The notes beneath the pieces were generated by a model that was given only the letters and a program-made list of their open reading frames with translations, ran no database searches and was not told the DNA's origin. Made by a program: the position numbers and the translations under genes. Shown here piece after piece: positions 7,055 to 15,513 of a stretch of 18,347 nt of DNA (the first letter of the stretch is position 1; each line of letters opens with the position of its first letter). The DNA is from DASXRA01 sp036506155 (GTDB lineage: Bacteria > Actinomycetota > Actinomycetes > Mycobacteriales > Jatrophihabitantaceae). Location: assembly GCA_036506155.1 (NCBI GenBank), contig DASXSF010000147.1, forward strand, positions 1-18,347, given 5' to 3'.

Positions 7055-9646
7055 ATGTCTCGTCGGTTCGTCAGCACAGTTGCGGTATCCGCGTTCCTCG
7101 TCAGCCTCTCGGTTGCGGTGGCACCCGCGGCCAGGTCGGCACCCGCGCTGGCGAGCAGCCCGGAGCTGTCGGTGACGACCCGGCTCGCCGACCGTCGCGA
7201 GGTGGCGGCCGGAACGCGCGCGTATTCAATCGGGTTCGAGGACGGGCGCTTCTACGCCAACGGCTGGCACACCACCGGCGAGATGGGCGGCATCTGGACG
7301 CCGCCGCTGAAGCTGCTCGACGGCGTGTGGTTCGGGCTGGACGGCAACTGGATCGGACCGGCCACCCGGTTCTCGAGCGGCTGGGGCTACACGCGCTTCG
7401 ACCTACCGACCACCGCCGGGCTGAGCGTCCAGCGCACGGATTTCGTGCCGGACGGGCGACGCGGCGCGCTGTTCGGCCTGACGATCAGCAACCCGGGGGC
7501 GGCGCGCACGGCGACGCTCTCGGTCGACGCACACTCCGAGCTGATGGGCCAGTACCCCTGGGGGTTCAGCACCACGCCCAACGCCAGCGACAACATTCCG
7601 GACAAGGGCAGCTTCGACGGACGCAACCTCGTGTTCACCGACGACGGCGCACTCTCCGTCGGACCCGTCCACCACTACGCGGCGGTGGTCGGCATGGCGG
7701 GCCTGCCCACCTCGGGCACCATCGGCGACCAGTTCTACGGACCGCAGCCGGGGCACCGGTGCACCGGCACAGAGCCGGGGGCGCCAGCCGACCCCAAGCC
7801 GTCCGCCTGCGATGACGGGCCGTTCGGGCGGGGCACCGGCGGGGAGCTGACGTACTCTGTGTCGCTGCCGGCCGGTGGTTCGCAGACGGTGTGGCTCGGG
7901 GTCGCCGGTTCGGACGACGGACTCGCAGCGGCGCAGCAGCAGCTCGGCCAGGTGCTGCAGGATCCCACTGGGCAGCTGGCCGCGAAGGTGGCCGCACGCG
8001 CCGCGCTGGCGCAGCACACCGCCCTGTCGCTGCCGGGTGATCCGCTCGTCCAGCAGGCCATCGACTGGGGCAAGCAGAACATCGCCGACCTGACGCAGAC
8101 CGCGCAGAACCTGCAGATCCGCTGGACGAACCAGGGCCACCAGTTCCCGGCACCGCTCGGAACGGTACCGTCGGCGACCTGGATCGGCGCCGGTTTCCCC
8201 GACTATCCGTGGATCTTCGGCACCGACGGTGAATACACCGCGTTCGCCGCGCTCGCGGTGGGCCAGTTCGAGGCCGTCGAAGATCACCTGCGCGCGCTGC
8301 GCGACATCTCCGACATCCTCAACAACCGGTCCGGGGTCGTCGCTCACGAGTCCGTCGCGGACGGCTCGATCTGGTTCGGCCACGACTCGCGGCACACCAA
8401 CCCGGACGGCTCCACGTCCTACGACTTCAACACCGACGAGACGGTGAAGTTCCCCAGCGCGGTCGCGCTGGTCTGGCGCTGGACGGGCGACAACGCGTTC
8501 CGCGACGACATGTACGACTTCACGGTGCGCAACCTGCGCTACGTCGTGAACCAGCTGGACGCCGACAACGACGGCTGGCCGGAGGGCTCGGGCAACGTCG
8601 AGCGCTCCGGGATGGGTGCCGAGAAGCTGGACAACGCGGTCTATCTCATCCGCGGCCTGTACGACCTGGCCGACATGGCGCGCTCCAAGCACGACAGCAC
8701 CACCTTCGCGTGGGCGACGAGCATCGCCCGCAAGCTGCAGGCGATGTTCGACCGCACCTGGTGGTACCAGGCCGCGATGCAGTACGCCGACTCGCTCCGC
8801 GACCCGGGCAACGTCCAGCTGTTCCAGCAGTACTGGATCGGCCAGACCCCGATGGAAGCCGAACTGCACGTCAACGGCCAGACCGTTGCCGGCGCGGCGC
8901 CCTTCGACCATGGCAACACCGCACTCGCCGGCCGGGAGAACGCCTGCTACAGCGGCACTCCGCCGTTCAACCCGGGGCTCTTCCACACCGGTTGCATGGG
9001 ACCGCCGAACGGCCAGGGCGAGAAGGTGATCTTCGGGCTGACCACGTCGATCCAGTCAATCGGCGAGGGCAACTACGGGCGCCTCGGCCCCGGCCAGCAG
9101 CAGCGGTACACGCACGCGCTGGCCGAGACGATGTTCGGGGAGCCCGCGACCGGTGGCACTCCGGACGAGCAGCCGGGCGCCATGCCGGAGATCTTCCCGT
9201 CGCCTGACCAGGGCGCGAACATCGACCGCTGCTGGACGTGCCGCTCGATGTTCATGCAGGCGTGGGGCAACTACGGCACCGCGTGGGCCGTCGTGCACCA
9301 GTGGCTGGGCGTGCAGCCCGACCTCGGCAACGGCATGTTGACCGTCGTGCCGCAGGTGCCGCAGGGGCAGAGCACCGTGCAGGGACAGGACATCCGGCTC
9401 GGCAACGGTTCGGCCGACGTGCTGGCGACCCACAGCGGCAGCACGTATACGACGCAGCTCGACGTCTCGCCGAGCCTGCACACCGAGGTCGTCATCGGCC
9501 ACACCCTGCCGCGCGGCACGACGCCTAAGACCGTCCTGCTCGACGGGCAGGCCGTGACCGACTACCAGCTGCAGCGGACCAACCGTGGCACCGAGGTGAC
9601 CGTACCCACCAGTACGGGCCAGCACACGCTGACAATCATGACCTGA
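7055..9646 (+). CDS. Secreted six-hairpin (GDE_C/GH15-like) glycoside hydrolase
   Basis: An 863-residue exported protein. The ATG at 7055 follows AGGAGAG; the longer frame from 6998 has no ribosome site and would bury the signal peptide. Seen: signal peptide (about 1-33, ending near ARSAPALAS), an N-terminal beta-sandwich (about 35-300), then an (alpha/alpha)6-toroid region (about 320-790) with PWIFGTDGEY (385-394) and DNDGWPEGSGNVE (504-516), and a short beta-rich end. The toroid resembles the catalytic domain of glycogen-debranching and related six-hairpin glycosidases, where acidic residues act as acid and base; Glu510 is a candidate, by inference. I cannot assign a GH family or substrate. 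Its place directly after the GH92 gene suggests that both act outside the cell on the same polysaccharide or glycan, perhaps a mannan-type one. Confidence 0.82.
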   Translation: MSRRFVSTVAVSAFLVSLSVAVAPAARSAPALASSPELSVTTRLADRREVAAGTRAYSIGFEDGRFYANGWHTTGEMGGIWTPPLKLLDGVWFGLDGNWIGPATRFSSGWGYTRFDLPTTAGLSVQRTDFVPDGRRGALFGLTISNPGAARTATLSVDAHSELMGQYPWGFSTTPNASDNIPDKGSFDGRNLVFTDDGALSVGPVHHYAAVVGMAGLPTSGTIGDQFYGPQPGHRCTGTEPGAPADPKPSACDDGPFGRGTGGELTYSVSLPAGGSQTVWLGVAGSDDGLAAAQQQLGQVLQDPTGQLAAKVAARAALAQHTALSLPGDPLVQQAIDWGKQNIADLTQTAQNLQIRWTNQGHQFPAPLGTVPSATWIGAGFPDYPWIFGTDGEYTAFAALAVGQFEAVEDHLRALRDISDILNNRSGVVAHESVADGSIWFGHDSRHTNPDGSTSYDFNTDETVKFPSAVALVWRWTGDNAFRDDMYDFTVRNLRYVVNQLDADNDGWPEGSGNVERSGMGAEKLDNAVYLIRGLYDLADMARSKHDSTTFAWATSIARKLQAMFDRTWWYQAAMQYADSLRDPGNVQLFQQYWIGQTPMEAELHVNGQTVAGAAPFDHGNTALAGRENACYSGTPPFNPGLFHTGCMGPPNGQGEKVIFGLTTSIQSIGEGNYGRLGPGQQQRYTHALAETMFGEPATGGTPDEQPGAMPEIFPSPDQGANIDRCWTCRSMFMQAWGNYGTAWAVVHQWLGVQPDLGNGMLTVVPQVPQGQSTVQGQDIRLGNGSADVLATHSGSTYTTQLDVSPSLHTEVVIGHTLPRGTTPKTVLLDGQAVTDYQLQRTNRGTEVTVPTSTGQHTLTIMT

Positions 9647-9666
9647 CGCGACCGGCCTCGCGCAGC

Positions 9667-9697
9667 AGGGCCGCCACTACATCACAGTGGCGGCCCT
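9667..9697. terminator. Bidirectional hairpin terminator
   Basis: A perfect 12-bp stem, AGGGCCGCCACT paired with AGTGGCGGCCCT, closes a 7-base loop. It lies 20 bases after the six-hairpin glycosidase stop and covers the last codons of the convergent M20 peptidase gene, which stops at 9677. There is no T-run, as is usual for actinobacterial hairpin terminators. Confidence 0.8.
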
Positions 9698-10969
9698 GAC
9701 TCCGCAGACGTCCAGGGCGAGCAGCACGAGCGTCCGAGTGCAGTCGAGTACCTCGTGCAGTGAGACCGACTCGTCGGGGGCGTGCGCCTGCACTACGTCG
9801 CCCGGGCCGTAGTGCAGCGTCGGCACGCCCGCGAGGTTCGTCAGTAGTCGCAGGTCGCTGCCGTAAGGCGCGGCCCAGGTCTGCGCTGGGCGCTCGGATA
9901 CCTGCGCATGGGCGGCAGACATCCGCTGCACGAGGTCGCTCTCGGGCGGGAGCGTTCCCGGTGCGAACGCGCCGCCCCACCACTCGACCTGGACCGGATG
10001 GTCACGCAGCCACGGGTCGGCGTCGCACGCTTGCGCCACCGCCATTTCGAGGTCGGCGCGAGCGGCGGCGACGGGCTCGCCGAGCGCGACGCCCAGGCGT
10101 CCTTCGGCGACAAGGGCATCGGGCACCGTGGAGGCCCATTCGCCGCCTCGCACCACGCCGACCGAAATCGGATAGGCGATGTCCCAGCGCGCGACGAGCG
10201 GGTCGACGGTGGCGTTCCGTCGGTGTTCGAGGGCAGCCAGCGCACGCCAGACGGGCCAGAACTTCTCGAGTGCACTGACGCCGCTGGTGCGGCGGGCTGC
10301 GTGCGTGGCCTTGCCCGGCACGCGCAGCCGGAAGGTCAGCGCGCCGGCCGTGGCCGGCACGATGTCAAGACCGGTCGGCTCGGGAATGACGCACGCGTCG
10401 GCGCGCCAGCCGCGGCGGATCAGCGCATAGCTCCCGAGACCGCCGTCCTCCTCGCCCTGGACGCTGGCCAGCAGCACGTCGCCGCCGAGGGGCACGCCGC
10501 TGCGGGCCAGCGCGCGCACCGCGAAGAACGCGGCAGTCAGGCCGGCCTTCATGTCGCACGCGCCACGCCCGCGGATCAGTGCGCCGTCGAGTCGGCCCGA
10601 GTACGGGTCACGATCGGTCCACGTCGCGGCATCGCCCGGTGGGACCACGTCGATGTGGCCGTTCCACATCAAGGAGCGACCGCCGCCGTTTCCCGGCAAC
10701 CGCCCGACCAGTCCCCACGCCTCGTCGCGGTCGACCTCGACGCCGGGGAAGTCCGGCTCGGCAAGCAGTTCCGGGAGCGGCAATCGCCAGTGATCGACAT
10801 CCAGCCCGACGCGGTCGAACGCCCCGGCGAGATGCTGCTGCGCCTCATTCTCGGCATCGGTTCCACCCACGCTGGGCATCCGGACGAGCTCGGCGAGGAA
10901 CGTCACCAACTCCGCCCTGGAATCGTCCACGGCGTCGAGCACACGCGCCTTCCAGTCAGCGGCGGTCAC
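9677..10969 (-). CDS. M20-family metallopeptidase (ArgE/DapE-like deacylase)
   Basis: A 430-residue cytoplasmic metallohydrolase of the ArgE/DapE/ACY1 group, which removes acyl or peptide groups from amino-acid derivatives using two metal ions. Seen: NGHIDVVP with His105 and Asp107, GRGACDMKAG with bridging Asp139, GEED with Glu173/Glu174, PEPTG with Glu197, and QAHAPDE with His396, a complete active site. A lid domain lies at about 210-320. I chose the GTG at 10969; a GTG at 11014 is in frame and would add 15 residues without conserved features. Neither has a strong ribosome site. The substrate is not clear: N-acetylornithine, succinyl-diaminopimelate or another N-acyl compound are possible. 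No arginine or lysine genes are nearby. It is divergent from the helicase gene, and its last codons form part of the shared terminator stem. Confidence 0.88.
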   Translation of the reverse strand: MTAADWKARVLDAVDDSRAELVTFLAELVRMPSVGGTDAENEAQQHLAGAFDRVGLDVDHWRLPLPELLAEPDFPGVEVDRDEAWGLVGRLPGNGGGRSLMWNGHIDVVPPGDAATWTDRDPYSGRLDGALIRGRGACDMKAGLTAAFFAVRALARSGVPLGGDVLLASVQGEEDGGLGSYALIRRGWRADACVIPEPTGLDIVPATAGALTFRLRVPGKATHAARRTSGVSALEKFWPVWRALAALEHRRNATVDPLVARWDIAYPISVGVVRGGEWASTVPDALVAEGRLGVALGEPVAAARADLEMAVAQACDADPWLRDHPVQVEWWGGAFAPGTLPPESDLVQRMSAAHAQVSERPAQTWAAPYGSDLRLLTNLAGVPTLHYGPGDVVQAHAPDESVSLHEVLDCTRTLVLLALDVCGVRAATVM

Positions 10970-11042
10970 CGATCCAGGCTTGCACACGCCGGACGTGCGG
11001 CGTGGCGTGGGCACGTTCTCGGCGTTCGGCCGGCAGGTGGCC

Positions 11043-11048
11043 TAGGAT
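11043..11048 (+). promoter_or_regulatory. -10 box TAGGAT for the helicase gene, leaderless spacing
   Basis: TAGGAT fits TANNNT and ends seven bases before the ATG at 11056. No Shine-Dalgarno sequence stands before that ATG, so a leaderless or near-leaderless mRNA is likely. Confidence 0.45.
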
Positions 11049-11055
11049 CGCACGC

Positions 11056-13071
11056 ATGTTCGAGCCGGAGTGGGACGCTGGACTGGACGAGGCGCAGCTG
11101 GCCGCAGCCGCGCACGACGGCGGGCCGCTGGTGATCGTGGCCGGCGCCGGCACGGGCAAGACCCGTACGCTCACGGCCCGTGTTGCCCGGCTGCTGGCGC
11201 ACGGCGCGGACCCGTCGCGGATCCTGCTGCTCACGTTCACCCGACGTGCGGCGGCGGACATGCTGGCCCGCGCCGGCGTGCTCTGCGGAGACCGGCGCGC
11301 GGCCGGTCGGCTGTGGGGTGGCACCTTCCATGCTGTGGCCCATCAGCTGATCACGCGATATCCGCAAACCCTCGGGCTGCCGGCGGAGTTCACCGTGCTC
11401 GACCAGGCCGATGCCGCCGACCTGATGGACCTGCTCCGGCACGAGCACGACCTCGCCGGCACGGGTCAACGCCTCCCCCGTGCGGACACACTGGTCGACG
11501 CCTACACGCGGGCGGTCAACACCGCGCAGCCCGCACGCGAGGTGCTCGCCGTCGAGTTTCCCTGGTGCGAGCCACATGTCGAGAAGATCCTCGAGCTGTA
11601 TCGGGGCTATATGGCCCGCAAGCGCGCCGACGGGCTGCTCGACTTCGACGACCTGCTGCTCGCCTGGCGGGCCCTGCTCACCGACGAGACTCTGGGACCG
11701 GCCATCAGAGGCCGATGGGACCACGTGCTGGTCGACGAATACCAGGACGTCAACCAGATCCAGGTCGACATCGTCCGGCTGCTCTGCGCGGACGGTGCCG
11801 GGTTGACGGTGGTCGGCGACGACGCGCAGGCCATCTACGCCTTCCGTGGTGCCGATCCCACCCACCTCACCGACCTGGCCATCACGCTGCCCGACGTCAC
11901 CGTGATCCGGTTGGAGCGCAACTTCCGCTCCCGCCAACCCTTGCTCGACCTGGCCAACACGATCCGACCGGAAAGTGGCGGCATGCCGCCGCTGCGGCTG
12001 CACTCCGACCAGACCGGCGGCCCGCGGCCCACGCTGATGCGCTGCTACGACGCGCCCACTGAGGCGCGCCTCGTCGCGGATGCGGTACTCGACGACGCCG
12101 AGTCAGGGCGGCGGCTGCGCGACCAGGCAGTGCTCATGCGCGCGGCCCATCACAGCGACCTGCTCGAGATCGAACTGACCACCCGGCGCGTCCCGTTCCG
12201 CAAGTACGGCGGCCTGCGATTCCTCGAGGCCGCTCACGTCAAGGACTTCCTCGCCGCCCTGAGGCTGCTCGACAACCGCGCCGACGAGATCGCCTGGTAT
12301 CGGCTACTGCGCCTGCACGACGGCATCGGGCCGGCTCGCGCCCGCGCCCTGCTCGGCGTCCTGAACCCCGCCGCCGGGCCCGATGAACACCGACATGCCG
12401 AGGCCGTCGCGGCCGCACCGGCTGCGGCACGGGTCAAGCTCGGCGCCACCCTCGCGGCGCTCGCCGATGCCCGCGCCCAGCGCACCCCGGCGGAGCGCGC
12501 TACCTCAGTGGTGGCCATGCTGCGGCCGCTGCTGATGCGCCGCTACCCCGACCATCCAGCGCGTCTCGCCGACCTCGACCGGTTGCTCGCGGCTACCGCG
12601 AGCGCGCCAACCCTCGCCGAGTACGTCGCCGCCGTCACCCTCGACCCACCCGCTGCCACCAGCGACCTCGCCGGGCCGCCGCAGCTCGACGACGACTACC
12701 TCACGCTGTCCACCGTCCACTCCGCCAAGGGCCTTGAGTGGGACGTCGTTCACGTGATCGGCCTCGTCGACGGCGCCTTCCCCTCGGACATGGCGCTCAA
12801 CTCCCGCACCGGGTTGGTCGAAGAACAGCGCCTGTTCTACGTCGCGCTCACTCGCGCCCGGACGCAGCTTCATCTCTACGTGCCCCAGCGCATGCATGTC
12901 CGCCGCTTCGGAGGAAGCGACCGTTACTGCCTCGCCCCTGACACCCGGTTCCTCACCGACACCGCATTGGTCACGCTCGACGTTCACCAAGCCGAAGCGC
13001 CCGCACCGTCACAGCGCGTCCTCACTACCTCGAGAGTGGCCGTGCCCACCCTCGACGACCTCTGGACGTGA
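11056..13071 (+). CDS. UvrD/PcrA-like superfamily 1A ATP-dependent helicase
   Basis: A 671-residue 3'-5' DNA helicase of the UvrD/Rep/PcrA type, acting in DNA repair or replication restart. Seen in order: Q-motif-like start (DEAQLAAAAH), Walker A GAGTGKT (30-36, Lys35), TFTRRAA (motif Ia), VDEYQDVN (226-233, motif II), GDDAQAIYAFRGAD (motif III), LERNFRS (motif IV), TVHSAKGLEWD with His555 (motif V) and EEQRLFYVALTRAR (589-602, motif VI). All helicase motifs are intact. It is slightly shorter than typical PcrA and lacks a long C-terminal tail. The ATG at 11056 is chosen for its TANNNT box and because the helicase core begins directly after it. The frame stays open back to 10579, but that part is antisense to the M20 gene. 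It has no functional tie to its neighbours that I can see. Confidence 0.93.
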   Translation: MFEPEWDAGLDEAQLAAAAHDGGPLVIVAGAGTGKTRTLTARVARLLAHGADPSRILLLTFTRRAAADMLARAGVLCGDRRAAGRLWGGTFHAVAHQLITRYPQTLGLPAEFTVLDQADAADLMDLLRHEHDLAGTGQRLPRADTLVDAYTRAVNTAQPAREVLAVEFPWCEPHVEKILELYRGYMARKRADGLLDFDDLLLAWRALLTDETLGPAIRGRWDHVLVDEYQDVNQIQVDIVRLLCADGAGLTVVGDDAQAIYAFRGADPTHLTDLAITLPDVTVIRLERNFRSRQPLLDLANTIRPESGGMPPLRLHSDQTGGPRPTLMRCYDAPTEARLVADAVLDDAESGRRLRDQAVLMRAAHHSDLLEIELTTRRVPFRKYGGLRFLEAAHVKDFLAALRLLDNRADEIAWYRLLRLHDGIGPARARALLGVLNPAAGPDEHRHAEAVAAAPAAARVKLGATLAALADARAQRTPAERATSVVAMLRPLLMRRYPDHPARLADLDRLLAATASAPTLAEYVAAVTLDPPAATSDLAGPPQLDDDYLTLSTVHSAKGLEWDVVHVIGLVDGAFPSDMALNSRTGLVEEQRLFYVALTRARTQLHLYVPQRMHVRRFGGSDRYCLAPDTRFLTDTALVTLDVHQAEAPAPSQRVLTTSRVAVPTLDDLWT

Positions 13072-13126
13072 GTCCCGCGCCGCGTGGGCCCTTGATCTCG
13101 CCGCCGTGCCGTAGCAAGGTTCGGGA

Positions 13127-14971
13127 ATGCGTCTCGTCAGCCGCGTTGCCACCGGTATCGCACTCGTCCTCGTCGCGTCACTCGGCGCTGTTCCGAGCGG
13201 CCACGCCGCCGAGGCGCCGACCATCGCGCCGGCGGTGCCGGCCGCGGGCCAGCCCGACTTCGGACCGAACGTGTACGTGTTCGACCCGTCGATGCCGCAA
13301 GACGAGATCCAGCAGACCGTTGATGCCATAGCTGCGCAGCAAGTGCCGGATCAGTTCGGCACGCACCGCTACGCGCTGCTGTTCAGGCCGGGCACGTACG
13401 GGTCCGCCACCGATCCGCTCAACTTCCAGGTCGGCTACTACACCGATGTGGCCGGCTTGGGCGCCTCCCCGAACGACGTCGTCATCAACGGATCCGTCTA
13501 CGTCCGCAACCAGTGCGATCCAGGTGGATGCTTTGCGCTCACCAACTTCTGGCGGTCGCTGTCCAACCTGACGATCAACGTGACGACACCCGGTTTCGGC
13601 TGCTACAACGGCGAGTTCTGGGCGGTGTCGCAAGCTGCACCGATGCGCCGCGTACACGTCAACGGGTTTGCCACGCTGATGGATTACTGCACCGGGCCGT
13701 CCTTCGCGAGCGGCGGCTTCATCTCCGATTCCCTGTTCGACAACGGGACGATCGTCAACGGTTCGCAGCAGCAGTTCATCGTCCGCAACAGCGAGTTGGA
13801 CGGCTGGACGAACGGGGTGTGGAACCAGGTGTTCGCCGGCGATGTCGGCGCGCCCGCTCAGTGCTTCCCGGCACAGAGCAGTTGCGGTGGCCCGTACACC
13901 ACGCTGGCGACGACCCCGGCCAGCCGGGAGAGGCCGTACCTCTATGTCGACGGCGCGGGTGCGTATCAGGTGTTCGTCCCGGCGGCACAGCGTGATTCTG
14001 CCGGTGACACCTGGTCCAAGGGGCCCACGCCGGGACGCTCGATCCCTCTGTCCGACTTCTTTGTCGCCACACCGTCGGACCCGATCGATGAGATTAACAG
14101 TGCGTTGGCTCAGGGCCGGAACCTGCTGCTCACGCCCGGCGTGTACGACGTCGACAAGACGATCAAGGTCAAGCGGGCCGACGCGGTCGTGCTCGGCCTC
14201 GGTATGGCGACACTCACCGCGGTCGACGGAGCCGTGGCGCTCTCCGTGGCCGACGTGCCCGGCGTCGACATCGCCGGCCTGATCGTCGACGCCGGCCCGA
14301 CCCAGTCACCGGTTCTGGTACAGGTGGGCTCGAAGAACGCGCATAAGGGCGACCCGGCGGACCCGACGGCGCTGCAGGACGTCTTCTTCCGGATCGGCGG
14401 CCCGCACCCAGGCCGCGCGACCGTGAGCCTCGAGGTCAACAGCGACGACGTCCTACTCGACGACATCTGGGCCTGGCGCGCCGACCACGGCGCCGGTGTC
14501 GGGTGGACGGACAACACCGCGGATACCGGTGTCGTCGTCAACGGCGACAACGTCACCGCCACCGGGCTGTTCGTCGAGCACTACCAGAAGTTCGAGGTCA
14601 TTTGGAACGGCGAGAACGGCACCGACGTCTTCTTCCAGAACGAGATGCCGTACGACGTGCCGGATCAGGCAAGCTGGATGTCCGCACCGGACACGGAGGG
14701 ATACGCCGCCGTCAAGGTGGCGCCGTGGGTGCACCGCTTCACCGGTTACGGCATGGGCTCGTACAGCTTCTTCAACCAAGGCGTAGACATCTTCGCCGCG
14801 CACGCTTACGAAGTGCCGACCACCCCGGGCATTTCCATGCACGACCTGCTCACCGTGTTCCTCGACCCGGCGCACGGCAAGGGAGGCATCCTGAACGTCG
14901 TCAACGACACCGGCGGCCCATCGACGATCGCCAACCCGGACGTCCCGGTAACCGTGGTCAGCTACCCGTAA
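13127..14971 (+). CDS. Secreted two-lobed beta-helix protein, possible glycan hydrolase
   Basis: A 614-residue exported protein. Seen: a signal peptide (about 1-28, ending GHAA), then FGPNVYVFDPSMPQDEIQQ, a first repeat-rich region (about 40-260) and a second beginning with IDEINSALAQGRNLLLTPGVY (from about 320) that runs to the end. Both have short hydrophobic strands separated by Asn/Gly turns, as in right-handed parallel beta-helices of the pectate-lyase-3 type; the twin layout recalls GH55 enzymes. I recall close relatives in Streptomyces that carry misleading names such as adenylyl cyclase or coagulation factor 5/8-type protein; nothing here suggests nucleotide cyclase activity. Six Cys residues cluster in the N-terminal half (about 128-255) and may form disulfides. 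Substrate and catalytic residues are unknown. AAGG lies upstream of the ATG. It follows the helicase gene after 55 bases and ends before a strong terminator. Confidence 0.82.
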   Translation: MRLVSRVATGIALVLVASLGAVPSGHAAEAPTIAPAVPAAGQPDFGPNVYVFDPSMPQDEIQQTVDAIAAQQVPDQFGTHRYALLFRPGTYGSATDPLNFQVGYYTDVAGLGASPNDVVINGSVYVRNQCDPGGCFALTNFWRSLSNLTINVTTPGFGCYNGEFWAVSQAAPMRRVHVNGFATLMDYCTGPSFASGGFISDSLFDNGTIVNGSQQQFIVRNSELDGWTNGVWNQVFAGDVGAPAQCFPAQSSCGGPYTTLATTPASRERPYLYVDGAGAYQVFVPAAQRDSAGDTWSKGPTPGRSIPLSDFFVATPSDPIDEINSALAQGRNLLLTPGVYDVDKTIKVKRADAVVLGLGMATLTAVDGAVALSVADVPGVDIAGLIVDAGPTQSPVLVQVGSKNAHKGDPADPTALQDVFFRIGGPHPGRATVSLEVNSDDVLLDDIWAWRADHGAGVGWTDNTADTGVVVNGDNVTATGLFVEHYQKFEVIWNGENGTDVFFQNEMPYDVPDQASWMSAPDTEGYAAVKVAPWVHRFTGYGMGSYSFFNQGVDIFAAHAYEVPTTPGISMHDLLTVFLDPAHGKGGILNVVNDTGGPSTIANPDVPVTVVSYP

Positions 14972-14992
14972 CGCACCACCCTGCCCGACTGA

Positions 14993-15027
14993 GCAAGAAT
15001 CCCCCGTCTGAGACGAGGGATTCTTGC
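14993..15027. terminator. Bidirectional hairpin terminator
   Basis: GCAAGAATCCC (14993-15003) pairs exactly with GGGATTCTTGC (15017-15027), with further CGT/ACG pairing inside around a short loop. It sits between the convergent stop codons of the beta-helix gene (14971) and the VOC gene (15038), so it can serve both. Confidence 0.85.
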
Positions 15028-15037
15028 GCGATCGGGG

Positions 15038-15424
15038 TCAGGCGCCGGTCGCGACCTTCCACAGGTAGCCGTCCGGGTCGCTGAAGTACCCGTAGTACCC
15101 CCACTGCGTCGCAACGGCCTCCTTGACGACGCCACCGCCGGCCGCCACCGCCGCCGCAATGGCCTCGTCGACCTCCTGCGGGGTCGCGACGATGTAGTGG
15201 AACGACACGCCTCGGAAACCCTGGCCCTCCGGGGAGACCCCGGCATCGCCGGCAGCAGCGTCCCACGGGTAGAGGGCGAGCGACGACGACCCGTCGCCCA
15301 GGTTCAGGGACACGAACCCGGGATAGTCCTGGGCGATCTTTGCACCCAGCCCGTCGGTGTAGAACGCCTTGGCGCGGGCCAGATCCTGTACGCCGAGCAT
15401 GATCGCGGTGACTTGCATGGACAT
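15038..15424 (-). CDS. VOC (glyoxalase/bleomycin-resistance) family protein
   Basis: A 128-residue cytoplasmic protein of the vicinal-oxygen-chelate superfamily. Seen: two beta-alpha-beta-beta-beta units, the first starting QVTAIMLGVQDLARAKAFYTDGLG and the second around VSFHYIVATPQEVDEAIAAAVAAGG, ending in YYGYFSDPDGYLWKVA, the typical VOC closing motif. His in SFHYIV and Glu/Asp positions could bind a metal, but the function within this family (dioxygenase, isomerase, antibiotic-binding protein) cannot be read from sequence. The start at 15424 is firm: AAGGAGG lies about 6 bases before it. It is separated from the MFS gene upstream on the same strand by 89 bases with no clear terminator, so co-transcription is possible. 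Confidence 0.9.
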   Translation of the reverse strand: MSMQVTAIMLGVQDLARAKAFYTDGLGAKIAQDYPGFVSLNLGDGSSSLALYPWDAAAGDAGVSPEGQGFRGVSFHYIVATPQEVDEAIAAAVAAGGGVVKEAVATQWGYYGYFSDPDGYLWKVATGA

Positions 15425-15513
15425 GATTGCCTCCTTCGATAGCTGCCATCCTGTCTGACCGTGCGCTGCGCCGGAATGTGACGGCCAGGCCGGCGCGCGC
15501 CCGGATCAGCGGC

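Noticed and set aside
7403..8986. 527-codon minus-strand frame inside the six-hairpin glycosidase gene
   Set aside because: It is a shadow of the real gene, with no ribosome site or recognisable domain.
10579..11055. Extended N-terminus of the helicase frame
   Set aside because: This part is antisense to the M20 peptidase gene, is Arg/Pro-rich without domain features, and the helicase core begins right after the ATG at 11056.
9908..11134. 408-codon plus-strand frame opposite the M20 gene
   Set aside because: It is antisense to intact M20 active-site motifs and its composition is that of a reverse-frame artefact.
15425..15513. Terminator or strong promoter between the MFS and VOC genes
   Set aside because: Only GC-rich self-complementary runs such as GGCGCGCGCC are present, without a proper stem-loop, and the candidate -10 boxes are weak.
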